Below, in pieces: positions 1-8,333 of a stretch of 62,445 bases of DNA (the first letter of the stretch is position 1; each line of letters starts with the position of its first letter). A model generated the notes under the pieces. That model was not told where the DNA came from, searched no databases, and saw only the letters and a program-made list of their open reading frames with translations. Made by a program: the position numbers and the translations under genes. This stretch comes from Bacteroides timonensis. Lineage in GTDB: Bacteria; Bacteroidota; Bacteroidia; Bacteroidales; Bacteroidaceae. Where the stretch lies: positions 1-62,445 of the forward strand of contig NZ_CBVI010000105.1 of NCBI RefSeq assembly GCF_000513195.1, given 5' to 3'.

Positions 1-12
1 TGTACCTGGCAT

Positions 13-43
13 TTTGACATTCAACATGTTCATGTTACCTTTG
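13..43 (+). promoter_or_regulatory. Predicted sigma-ABfr promoter
   Basis: TTTG at 13-16 is followed after 19 bases by TACCTTTG at 36-43, a full match to the Bacteroides -33/-7 consensus. Transcription would start near base 50 and run into the short ORF at 82. The gene it originally served may be that ORF or the aspartyl-protease-like gene downstream. Confidence 0.6.
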
Positions 44-81
44 TTGAAATGAAAACAAAACAAAAGAAAGGAGACGAACTG

Positions 82-129
82 ATGACCAGTAATTATATTC
101 GTTTCTTTCCAGTTATGAATATATTCTGA
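82..129 (+). CDS. Possible 15-codon ORF with a strong ribosome-binding site
   Basis: A purine-rich AAAGGAGA stretch at about 68-75 lies a normal distance before an ATG at 82. The frame runs 15 codons (MTSNYIRFFPVMNIF) to TGA. Such a strong Shine-Dalgarno is unusual in Bacteroides, and a full consensus promoter lies 39 bases upstream, so this may be a real small protein or leader peptide. I do not recognise the peptide. It could also be the remnant 5' end of a decayed gene, because the sequence after the stop is a low-complexity ACACGGAGCACAGAG-type repeat. Confidence 0.3.
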   Translation: MTSNYIRFFPVMNIF

Positions 130-235
130 TCACGGAACACACGGAGCACAGAGTATCACAGTGTTTAATCAGGTGGTAATCAGAACAAATAAAACTTTCA
201 TGTTATCCTTTAACCCATCCAAACAGAATATTTCG

Positions 236-243
236 TATATTTG
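236..243 (+). promoter_or_regulatory. Predicted -7 element for the aspartyl-protease-like gene
   Basis: TATATTTG matches the TAnnTTTG -7 consensus exactly. The -33 element is poor. Transcription would begin around 250, just after the first in-frame ATG (248), which argues that translation starts at the ATG at 293. Confidence 0.45.
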
Positions 244-292
244 AAAAATGAATCACCCAGAAGATTGTCTAACCCTGAAACAATCTATAGAT

Positions 293-1735
293 ATGAAGAC
301 AATACTACTCTTTTTACTTCTCTGCATAAGCCTCAGCACATCTGCCCAAACAGCTGATGAACGTGCCGGAACTTACATGAATCAGGCAGACTGGTTCAGT
401 CTGCAACGCGAATTCGCTATTAACAAAGACTCCCTACATCCTTTCCTGCAAGAATTCGGTCAGGCACTACTGGATAATTTCTTTAACCGCCCTGAAGCTG
501 CCTGCGAATCCATAGGCAAATTGCTGAACGAACAACAAAATAATATGGGATTTGAGAATACAGCTTCCATGATATACTTACTATCCGAAAACCTAAGCAA
601 ACTGGGAGCTAACGACCAAGCTGCCGAAACGCTGAAAAGTTTTTGTGACCAACTGGAAGGTCAGGTGGACAGCGCTTTCCTTGCCGGCTACCGGACAAGG
701 GAATGTCAATACCGGGCGCTGGCGAAATACGACCTATACCAATGGAACAAAGCGGATAACGATCTTATCCTCCCCTTCCGCATAGACAGTATAGGAACTA
801 AAGGTTCTACCGCTATTACCCTGCAAGGAGAACTAAACGGAAAGGAACGAAACTATACACTGGATACCGGTGCCGGAGTCAATGTAGTGACACCCGAAGT
901 AGCGGAAGCCTGCGGTATGAAGATGCTGGATGTGGAGATTACGGCACATGGAATACGAGCGGGCAGTGGGCATCTTGCCTTGGCAGAAGAAGTAAGAATA
1001 GGTGATCTCGTGATCCGGAACGTACCTTTCTATGTACTGGATATGAAGACCGGAGAAGAAAAAGCAGACCGCTATATGAAGCATTTGGAAGCTATCATCG
1101 GATTGCCTTTACTTAATCAGCTCCAGGAAATCAGATTGGATTTCCTTACCAACCGGCTGACTATTCCCAAAGTCCTGACTCCCGCACCGACGTTTGCACC
1201 GAATATCTGCCATACAGGGAAGAATATTCTTGATCTGGAAGTAGTGTATAACCAAGAACTGTTACGTATGAACTTCGACAGTGGTTCCGGCGTCAGCCAA
1301 CTGAACTACGATTATTTCAAGCGACATAAAGATCGCATTGAGCAAATAGCGGAAAAGGATTCTATGAGAATGGCAGGTTTCGGCGGAACAACACGAGTTT
1401 GTGTCTACAAGATGCCGGGTGGAGGATGCTTCCAGATAGGAGAATATACAGGATGCATCGATAGCCTGAATGTAGTGGCAACATCCGGAGAAGATGCTCT
1501 TCATTTTGTTGGAGACGGAGTAGCAGGAATGGATTTCTTCCGGAGCTTCAACACCATTACTATTAATCTGAAGGATATGTTCGTAAAAACCACCCCGAAA
1601 AAACAAGAGAGAAACGCAATGATCTATGATAGCGAAAAGCTACGCTTAAAACTACCGGAAGACAAACTGAATATAACGGATATATTATTGGGGATAGCAA
1701 ATGTATATCTGGACTACTGGAACCAGCATCGCTAA
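293..1735 (+). CDS. Secreted retropepsin-like aspartyl protease, tandem domains
   Basis: The protein has a signal peptide (MKTILLFLLLCISLSTSAQ), so export to the periplasm or cell surface is expected. Two copies of a retropepsin-like half-domain follow. The first carries DTGAG (in YTLDTGAGVNVV), the second DSGSG (in FDSGSGVSQLN). DTG/DSG is the catalytic aspartate motif of the gag-type aspartyl protease families. A helical, TPR-like region of about 150 residues precedes the first domain. An in-frame ATG 15 codons upstream is less likely as a start, because it would displace the signal peptide and lies at the predicted transcription start. Substrate and physiological role are unknown. The gene is monocistronic and converges on porV. 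Confidence 0.8.
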   Translation: MKTILLFLLLCISLSTSAQTADERAGTYMNQADWFSLQREFAINKDSLHPFLQEFGQALLDNFFNRPEAACESIGKLLNEQQNNMGFENTASMIYLLSENLSKLGANDQAAETLKSFCDQLEGQVDSAFLAGYRTRECQYRALAKYDLYQWNKADNDLILPFRIDSIGTKGSTAITLQGELNGKERNYTLDTGAGVNVVTPEVAEACGMKMLDVEITAHGIRAGSGHLALAEEVRIGDLVIRNVPFYVLDMKTGEEKADRYMKHLEAIIGLPLLNQLQEIRLDFLTNRLTIPKVLTPAPTFAPNICHTGKNILDLEVVYNQELLRMNFDSGSGVSQLNYDYFKRHKDRIEQIAEKDSMRMAGFGGTTRVCVYKMPGGGCFQIGEYTGCIDSLNVVATSGEDALHFVGDGVAGMDFFRSFNTITINLKDMFVKTTPKKQERNAMIYDSEKLRLKLPEDKLNITDILLGIANVYLDYWNQHR

Positions 1736-1800
1736 ATACTCTACACACAACTCCCCCCTTTCTGTCGAAAGGCACTTGTAGCCCGTAACTCGTAGCTGAT

Positions 1801-2973
1801 TCATCTTCTGCGACGTCCGAACAAGTCCTTTATCCCATCCAGATCAAAACCTAACGTGAAACGAAGCGTCTGGTCGAGCGGATTGCTTTGTGCCGTAGAT
1901 ACCAGATAAGCAGCATCCAACGAGAATACGCTCATCTTGAATCCTGCACCAAAAGAAAAATATTTGCGGTTTCCTTTGTTCTCATGTTCCCAGTGATAAC
2001 CGCCACGAATGGAGAACTGTTCGTGATAAGTATATTCCAATCCCAAAGACCACTGTATCTCCTGCAATTCTTCCTTGAAGCCACCGGGAGCATCACTGAA
2101 AGACTTAAAGATCCCCTTAATGGGAGAAATATCATTATAATCACGGTCCAAACGTTCTTCATACTCTTCCTGCGACTCATCTTCTCCACGAACAGGACGG
2201 GTAGGAACCATATACTTATTGGCATCAAAACTAACTCCGATTGTATTATAATCATCTATCGGGAATAACAGGGAAGCACCCAAACGTAAGTTGGTAGGCA
2301 GGAACTGACTGGTATTACCACTATCATAAGAAATCTTCGTACCGATATTGGAAGCATTCAGTCCGAAAGAAAGCATACACTCCCGTTGGGCAAGTATGAC
2401 GTAATTCGTATAATAGAAGGCAATATCGGCAGCAAAAGCAGAGCCGGCGGAAACGTCTTCATCTTCCCTGTACGCCAGGTCGGAGTAAATGTATCGCAAG
2501 GCAACCGCAGCAGAGAAATGTTCGGAAAGCATACGGGAGTACGCCACATCTACCGCCATTTCATAAGGCTTAATGGTATATCCGGGAGAATTCTCATCCT
2601 GATACGCTACGGGCACTTCACCCAAAGAGAAATAACGCAAAGAGCCGCTGACAGCCTGATAATCTCCGATACGGTAGTAGCCTGCCAGATATGCCAGATC
2701 AATATCATTCACCAACTTACGCAACCAAGGCGTATAGGAAACCGCTACTCCGGCACGGCTGATCGTAAACGGATACTTAGCCGGATTCCAGTATTGAGAG
2801 TTTACGTCCGGATCTGTAGCCGCACCCACATCTCCCATACCACCGCCACGGGAGTCAGGGGCAATACCCAAAGAGTTAACACCGGTATTAACGGGATTAA
2901 ACTGATTCTTGTCCTGGGCAAGAAGGTTTGCGGACAAGAAGGCTATGAGTAAGAGTAAGATATATTTCTTCAT
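1801..2973 (-). CDS. porV: Type IX secretion PorV (LptO)-like outer-membrane beta-barrel
   Basis: A signal peptide (MKKYILLLLIAFLSANLLAQ) is followed by a beta-barrel with the PorV/PorQ-family N-terminus (GVNSLGIAPDSRGGGMGDVG, then SQYWNPAKY) and alternating strands ending in RFTLGFDLDGIKDLFGRRRR. In Porphyromonas, PorV carries type IX cargo from the SprA translocon to the PorU sortase at the outer-membrane surface. At 390 residues it is full length. It follows porU on the same strand after 130 bases that contain a strong hairpin, so the two are probably co-expressed. The core translocon genes (gldKLMN, sprA) are not in the window, so the local function could differ from classical type IX secretion. 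Confidence 0.85.
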   Translation of the reverse strand: MKKYILLLLIAFLSANLLAQDKNQFNPVNTGVNSLGIAPDSRGGGMGDVGAATDPDVNSQYWNPAKYPFTISRAGVAVSYTPWLRKLVNDIDLAYLAGYYRIGDYQAVSGSLRYFSLGEVPVAYQDENSPGYTIKPYEMAVDVAYSRMLSEHFSAAVALRYIYSDLAYREDEDVSAGSAFAADIAFYYTNYVILAQRECMLSFGLNASNIGTKISYDSGNTSQFLPTNLRLGASLLFPIDDYNTIGVSFDANKYMVPTRPVRGEDESQEEYEERLDRDYNDISPIKGIFKSFSDAPGGFKEELQEIQWSLGLEYTYHEQFSIRGGYHWEHENKGNRKYFSFGAGFKMSVFSLDAAYLVSTAQSNPLDQTLRFTLGFDLDGIKDLFGRRRR

Positions 2974-2992
2974 ACAATATCATTTAAATTCT

Positions 2993-3062
2993 CATCCGCA
3001 GATGACGCAGATAACACAGATTTAAAAGCTATGCAAAAGAATATCTGCGTCATCTGCGGATG
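2993..3062. repeat. Perfect 21-bp inverted repeat between porU and porV
   Basis: The arms at 2993-3013 and 3042-3062 are perfect reverse complements (core CATCCGCAGATGACGCAGATA without its last base is CATCCGCAGATGACGCAGAT) with a 28-base loop. It ends about 20 bases before the porV start. There is no T-tract, so it is not a typical terminator. The words CTGCGTCATCTGCGGATG look like a dispersed intergenic repeat of Bacteroides. Confidence 0.75.
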
Positions 3063-3103
3063 AAAAATATCTTTTATACTAATAAAACAGAGAATCCCCC
3101 TGT

Positions 3104-6100
3104 TTATTGTGACAGGATAATGATTTTCTGTGATTTCGTACTTTCGCGGCTACCGTCGGAGACAATAGATGCACGATACAGATAAACACCCGGTGCCAGA
3201 CGTTGCCCGCCATTACTGCACAAATCCCATTCCACATAATAAGTTTGTCCTTCGGATACTCCCTTCTCCAGATGTGTCCACATTTCCCGTCCGGCAAAAT
3301 CGTATACGGACATACGGACCGCAAGCGTGGAGCCGGGACGATTGTGAGAAAGAACGAATGTAGTACTTTCACGGGCAGGGCTCTGTGTACAAATAACAGA
3401 GAACAGACCGGGACGCAATCCGCGAACCACCTCAAACTCCAAAGTTTTTGTAGAGGAATTATTCAGTAAATCCCAGGCACGGAACGACAACGTATGCTTG
3501 CCCTCAGTGAGTTCGGGCACAGAAAAATATACCGTTCCCCGGGTATAGTCTCCCGCTACCGGAGTATAATAATCATTCAGATTATAAGTCAGCACCGCAC
3601 TGCCGTCGATACAAAGCGAAAGATCATGCCCGATGCCATTGCCAACCGTATTGATACCATCCGCATCTTCCAACTCCGCCACAAACAACGGGGTGGTATT
3701 GGTTTGTCCACCGGGACTAAAGTCCGGCGTATTCAGATAAACGGTTATCTTAGGTCCTAATGTGTCCGTCAGAGAAACACCATCATCTGTTCCACCCACC
3801 AGGAAGCGGTCGAAAGCTCCGCCGGCTTCATAAGAATGAACGGCATCCAGGGCATAAAGGCTCAACAAACCTTCTTCATCGGAATAGTTGATATCCAACG
3901 GCACGGGGAAAGTAAATTCAAACCGTCCCTGACGAACCGAGTCACTGCCGGAGAAAAGAGTTTTGCTGCGCTCGGTATAAGTGAAAGCTCCCTCATCACG
4001 ATTATCAAGAGTCGTCACTTCTTCCTTACTATCCAACACAGTAGGATGCACTGTACCGGTAAAGTCTTCAGCCAAAGCTCCTTCGGGAGTCAGGATACGT
4101 CCTTTTACTGTAATCTTGCTACCGGCTTTCACCTGCGGATAGACGCTCGTTTCTTCTGTCACATTCACACCCGCAAATTCGTCTACCTGCACCTGGTAAT
4201 CGGGATATGCCAAAGTCAGAGCAGGGTCGCCAATCAGAGAGAAGTTCAGTTTATTCCTATCGTTAGCCAAAGATTCATCGCACTTGGAAAGCCGCATGAT
4301 GTCTCCAAGCCGCAAACGTTTACCTTCGGGACGCGAAAAAATATGGCGGAGGAAAGCCTGATTCAACGTGGAGTTTTGCGAAGCATATACCACCCGCGAT
4401 GTAGTGAGTAAAGCTATAGCGCCACCTTTAGTATTCAGGAAAGCCTGCTCTCCGGCGGAAGTTTGTATATCATCAAAACGGGTAAAGTCACAGGTGGCGG
4501 TAATCCATAGAGGAAGGCGGGGAGACGTCATTTTAGTGATGTCAGCCATCGTCAGCAGATTCTCTGCCGCCCATGCAGAAGTACTTCCATGACCTGTATA
4601 GTTGACTACCAACATTCCCCTGTTAAATAACTGCAAGAGGCGCTTCGTAGCATCAGGATAAGTTTCTCCGGTAGCGGAAGATTCACGATGGAAAGCATCG
4701 GCATAGATCCGGTTGACAAGCAGAGAAGGATAATTTCTCTCGGTGTAGCTTGCCAATAATTCAGATTGAGAAGCATGCATATTCTTATCTCCGTCATCAG
4801 CTACATAGCAAACTGTATGTTTCCACGGACCCGCCTGTTTATTTTCCATATAAGCAATTGTCTTATCTACAGTGGCTTTTGCCTCAGCCGCCGTACGAAC
4901 GGGGAAACGTCCGATGCCAATATCCAACATACCGGCTGTAAGATCATCACCTTCTTCATCATCCAGAAAGCCGAAGTAATCGTCAGTTACATAGGAAGAA
5001 GTCTCTTCCAAAGAAGCTTCCGATTGATAAGATAGCAGAAAGTTTTCAGGCCGGTAACTCTTCCAGGAAGAAGTCAGCATACGATTGTCGTAGCTGCAAT
5101 CTCCGAAGAATAACAGGTATTTGGGACGTTCAGCTTCATTCGGAAAGCGATCATACAACATCTTCATCAGACGGCGATAAGCCGTTCCATCCGGTGTACC
5201 GGAGGAAAACTCATTGTAGATTTGCGGAGCGGTAAGGACAAGGACGGACAATCCGTCTTTCTCACGATGGGCTTGTGCCAGTCGTTCCGCCTGTGCCAGC
5301 AGGTCTTTCCGGTCGGGAGCAATGATAATCATATCCGTAGCTTCCAAAGAATGCAGATTCTGGTTCGCAACCCCACCTGCGTTTTCCACTGTATCAAAGC
5401 CTCCCGCTTCGGGAGTGATGGCAACAAACTCACGCAACTCTCCTGCGGGAATGGTAAATGTATAGGTGCCATCAGCAAAACTGCCTTCTATCCTGCCAAT
5501 GTTTGCAGGATTGGTGACATCCCACACAACAGTAGAAGCTGTGGCACCGGAAAGAACGAACGTCGTCTCCTTATGAATGGAAGCCAAAGAGCGAAAAGTG
5601 AGATAAGGAGTGTTCAACGTAAGTGCACGCATATAGTTTAAGGCGATGTAATCCAGACGCCCCGATGTACCCGAAGGGCGGGTATGGGTGATGGTTACAA
5701 CTGTATTTTCCGACTTAGTCCCTTGCCAGGAGCCATTCATCGTTGCAGAAGTAGCTCTGGTATAATATTGATTATCGGAATCGATGGATGCCAGTGCGAT
5801 ATTTCCTTTCTGTTCACCGTTCACTGAAACAGAGTAGCTGGTAGACACATCAATGGAGCGGGCGGCAAAGACAGTAGTCAACCATCCGGCAGCTTCCGGC
5901 ACAATGCCCGGCAAGTTCAGCGTATAACTTTTCGTATTTCCGGCCGCATAATCATAATCTTCATAAAGCTGCCTGCCGGTACCTGCCCAACTATATGCAT
6001 CTTTTTCATAGATAGCAAAGGAATTAAAAGTCGTCAGTCTGTTAGCCGAGGTTTCTTTCAAGGAAGAGAAGACTTCAGTTTCCATTTCCGGAATATCCTC

Positions 6101-6940
6101 CCGGTCAGTCAGGAAGTAATATCCTTCATCGGAGTAGAAGTTGCGCTCGCGGACAAAGTAAGTATTTTGGCTATCCGGCGTCCAGGATACAGTGCCACGA
6201 CCATAAAACAACACGCCATCTGACAAACGCAACAAAGGCACTTCGGGTAAGTCAGCCGCCGGATGTTCATTGAAACGCTGAGACAGCAAATAACCGCCAT
6301 AACCAAATACGCGGACTTTTTCGGGCCTTGAGAATCCCATCTTCTTTAATTCGGCATTCGTGATTTTAAAGACTCCGGTATTTCTCACACTTATCTTCGT
6401 CCAACGGCCGGAAGCAAGAAGTGATGTTGTACAATCTTTTAAAGAAACTTCGGTTGACGTTGTATTCTGATTTCGGGTAGCTGTTTCCTCTCCTATTCTA
6501 TCTTTCTTAGGTAAAGACTTCACGGATAGTTTGAAAGAATTCAATCGTTGATAACTTCCTTCACGAAAAACAACAGGAACAAAGCTTATGGAGAGAAAGC
6601 CGCGATGTGCGGAGACCTTAATGAAGGAGTTTATCTGTGGAAACGCCGGCAAGCCTTCGCGGAAAGCAACATTTTCATTGGGTAACCAACGTAAACTGTC
6701 GAGTCGCATCTCTAATGCTGCCACCTCACTCCGATTTAACTTCTGGTATTCCGGAAACTCTATTTCCACCTGATAGGTGAAGGAACGGAAGTCTTTCCCC
6801 AAAGAGAGTTCACGCGTCACTATGGGAAGCGTTTGTGCAGAAGACAATTCCTGCCAGTTCAGCGTAATGAATTCCTGCGCTGAAACCGGAAGAAGAAAAG
6901 CGATAAAGCAACAAAGCAACCAGCAACGTTTGATAAACAT
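3104..6940 (-). CDS. porU: Type IX secretion sortase PorU (C25 family)
   Basis: PorU is a gingipain-like C25 cysteine peptidase/transpeptidase that removes the C-terminal signal of type IX cargo and attaches the cargo to the cell surface. The signal peptide ends at SAQ. The C25 domain covers roughly residues 540-900. It contains the GHGS histidine (His784) and the TATCDF cysteine (Cys817), 33 residues apart, the same spacing as the catalytic pair of Porphyromonas PorU. The last 80 residues form an Ig-like sorting domain of their own (GVYLYRASI, then KSQKIIIL). The length of 1278 residues suits the family. It lies 16 bases after the FAH gene, so it is probably in one transcript with rex. The catalytic residues are intact, so this is not a decayed relic. 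Confidence 0.88.
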   Translation of the reverse strand: MFIKRCWLLCCFIAFLLPVSAQEFITLNWQELSSAQTLPIVTRELSLGKDFRSFTYQVEIEFPEYQKLNRSEVAALEMRLDSLRWLPNENVAFREGLPAFPQINSFIKVSAHRGFLSISFVPVVFREGSYQRLNSFKLSVKSLPKKDRIGEETATRNQNTTSTEVSLKDCTTSLLASGRWTKISVRNTGVFKITNAELKKMGFSRPEKVRVFGYGGYLLSQRFNEHPAADLPEVPLLRLSDGVLFYGRGTVSWTPDSQNTYFVRERNFYSDEGYYFLTDREDIPEMETEVFSSLKETSANRLTTFNSFAIYEKDAYSWAGTGRQLYEDYDYAAGNTKSYTLNLPGIVPEAAGWLTTVFAARSIDVSTSYSVSVNGEQKGNIALASIDSDNQYYTRATSATMNGSWQGTKSENTVVTITHTRPSGTSGRLDYIALNYMRALTLNTPYLTFRSLASIHKETTFVLSGATASTVVWDVTNPANIGRIEGSFADGTYTFTIPAGELREFVAITPEAGGFDTVENAGGVANQNLHSLEATDMIIIAPDRKDLLAQAERLAQAHREKDGLSVLVLTAPQIYNEFSSGTPDGTAYRRLMKMLYDRFPNEAERPKYLLFFGDCSYDNRMLTSSWKSYRPENFLLSYQSEASLEETSSYVTDDYFGFLDDEEGDDLTAGMLDIGIGRFPVRTAAEAKATVDKTIAYMENKQAGPWKHTVCYVADDGDKNMHASQSELLASYTERNYPSLLVNRIYADAFHRESSATGETYPDATKRLLQLFNRGMLVVNYTGHGSTSAWAAENLLTMADITKMTSPRLPLWITATCDFTRFDDIQTSAGEQAFLNTKGGAIALLTTSRVVYASQNSTLNQAFLRHIFSRPEGKRLRLGDIMRLSKCDESLANDRNKLNFSLIGDPALTLAYPDYQVQVDEFAGVNVTEETSVYPQVKAGSKITVKGRILTPEGALAEDFTGTVHPTVLDSKEEVTTLDNRDEGAFTYTERSKTLFSGSDSVRQGRFEFTFPVPLDINYSDEEGLLSLYALDAVHSYEAGGAFDRFLVGGTDDGVSLTDTLGPKITVYLNTPDFSPGGQTNTTPLFVAELEDADGINTVGNGIGHDLSLCIDGSAVLTYNLNDYYTPVAGDYTRGTVYFSVPELTEGKHTLSFRAWDLLNNSSTKTLEFEVVRGLRPGLFSVICTQSPARESTTFVLSHNRPGSTLAVRMSVYDFAGREMWTHLEKGVSEGQTYYVEWDLCSNGGQRLAPGVYLYRASIVSDGSRESTKSQKIIILSQ

Positions 6941-6956
6941 ATCGTAATAAATTGAC

Positions 6957-7574
6957 TCAACGAATATAAAAGTCGAGCAACTTATCTTCTCCGAGGTATC
7001 CTTCCAAATGCTGTCCTATCTGTACCGGACCTACGCCTGCGGGAGTTCCCGTAAACAACAGGTCGCCTATTTTCAGCGTCATAAAGCGGCTGACGTATGC
7101 AATGATCTCATCCACTTTGAAAAGCATATCCGAGGTATTGCCATGCTGCACTTCCTTGCCGTCTATTTCCAGACGGAAATCAAGCTGCTGCAAATCGCCT
7201 CCTGCCTGCTCCAAAGGAACAAAAGTTCCGATAGCTGCCGAATGGTCGAACCCTTTGCAAAGTTCCCAGGGATTACCCGCTTCACGGAACTTACGTTGCA
7301 AGTCGCGTGCCGTAAAGTCGATGCCTACAGTCACTGCGTCATAATAACGATTGGCAAAGCGCGGCGCAATGTTTTTTCCCAAACGGCAAATACGTACCAC
7401 CACCTCAGTTTCGTAATGAACCTCATCCGAAAAATCGGGAATAAAGAAAGGCTTTCCGTCTTTCAATATAGCCGAGTCGGGCTTCATGAAGATAACCGGC
7501 TCTTTATTAACTAACGTATGCCCCAGCTCTTTATTGTGCAGTGCATAGTTCATTCCGACAGCAATAATCTTCAT
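6957..7574 (-). CDS. Fumarylacetoacetate hydrolase family protein
   Basis: This is a compact single-domain FAH-fold enzyme of 205 residues. Visible family features are MNYALHNKEL at the N-terminus, the metal-binding EVVVRICRLGKN segment, VGIDFTARDLQ, and LFTGTPAGVGPV. Members hydrolyse or decarboxylate 2-oxo and acylpyruvate substrates with a divalent metal. Bacterial short forms often act as oxaloacetate decarboxylases or acylpyruvases, and the exact substrate cannot be read here. The start ATG overlaps the rex stop by one base (TAATG), which indicates translational coupling with rex. Confidence 0.88.
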   Translation of the reverse strand: MKIIAVGMNYALHNKELGHTLVNKEPVIFMKPDSAILKDGKPFFIPDFSDEVHYETEVVVRICRLGKNIAPRFANRYYDAVTVGIDFTARDLQRKFREAGNPWELCKGFDHSAAIGTFVPLEQAGGDLQQLDFRLEIDGKEVQHGNTSDMLFKVDEIIAYVSRFMTLKIGDLLFTGTPAGVGPVQIGQHLEGYLGEDKLLDFYIR

Positions 7575-8245
7575 TATTCGATTTCGTTAAAATTCAGGCG
7601 GTTGAACATCACCGCCAAATGAGCATATAGAGAAGTATTCTGAACAACGATATTTTCCGGCACACGGATACGGAACGGGGTAAAGTTCCATACAGCTTTG
7701 ATGCCACCGGCTATCATGGTATCCGTAATGCATTGGGCTATCTCGATAGGTACAGTCAGCACACCGATGTTCACATCATATTCGCGCATCTTCTGCTCGA
7801 ATTCACTGGAATGAAAGATCGGTATTCCGTTCAATGTAGTGCCTACCAATTCCGGCGTCACATCAAATGCTGCTACAATTTCCAGTCCGAAGTGCTTCAA
7901 ACCGGAGTCGCGCAACAATGCACCACCCAGACTACCTACTCCAAACAGAAATGCTTTATGCATATCGGTAAATCCGAGGAAGTCTTCCAGTACAGCTATC
8001 AGCGTATCGACTTCGTAGCCTACACGCGTACGCCCGGAAATGTTGACATACGACAAATCCTTGGCTATCTGTGAAGCATCTATATTGATTTCTTTGGATA
8101 TCTGTGTAGAAGAGACGTACCGTTCGCCCCGCTGCTTGAGCAGCTTAACATTCGACAAGTACCACGGCAACCTGCGCAAAGTAGGCTCCGGCACTTTCAT
8201 GCTATCCTTATATTGAATTGCCTGGTTCGTGGTCATTTTCTTCAT
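7574..8245 (-). CDS. rex: Redox-sensing transcriptional repressor Rex
   Basis: Rex is a dimeric NADH/NAD+ sensor that represses fermentation and respiratory genes when NADH is low. The N-terminal winged helix (about residues 15-90: VPEPTLRRLPWYL, SSTQISKEINIDASQIAKDL) is followed by a Rossmann domain with FLFGVGSLGGALL and the C-terminal domain-swapped helix. The size of 223 residues is normal. The first ATG (MKKMTTNQ) and the fourth codon are both possible starts. An exact -7 element, TATTTTTG (complement of 8266-8273), lies about 20 bases upstream of the start. It heads the group rex-FAH-porU-porV, a link between redox state and cell-surface sorting that is worth noting. Confidence 0.93.
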   Translation of the reverse strand: MKKMTTNQAIQYKDSMKVPEPTLRRLPWYLSNVKLLKQRGERYVSSTQISKEINIDASQIAKDLSYVNISGRTRVGYEVDTLIAVLEDFLGFTDMHKAFLFGVGSLGGALLRDSGLKHFGLEIVAAFDVTPELVGTTLNGIPIFHSSEFEQKMREYDVNIGVLTVPIEIAQCITDTMIAGGIKAVWNFTPFRIRVPENIVVQNTSLYAHLAVMFNRLNFNEIE

Positions 8246-8333
8246 TTCTTTCGGTTACGGGTTGACAAAAATACGTTTTTTTCTGAAAAGAACAGTCCTA
8301 TAGAAGAAAGTTAACATAATTTCTACAAAAGTT

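Noticed and set aside
3494..5641. Several plus-strand frames of 60-190 codons opposite porU
   Set aside because: All lie antisense to the conserved sortase reading frame and have random composition.
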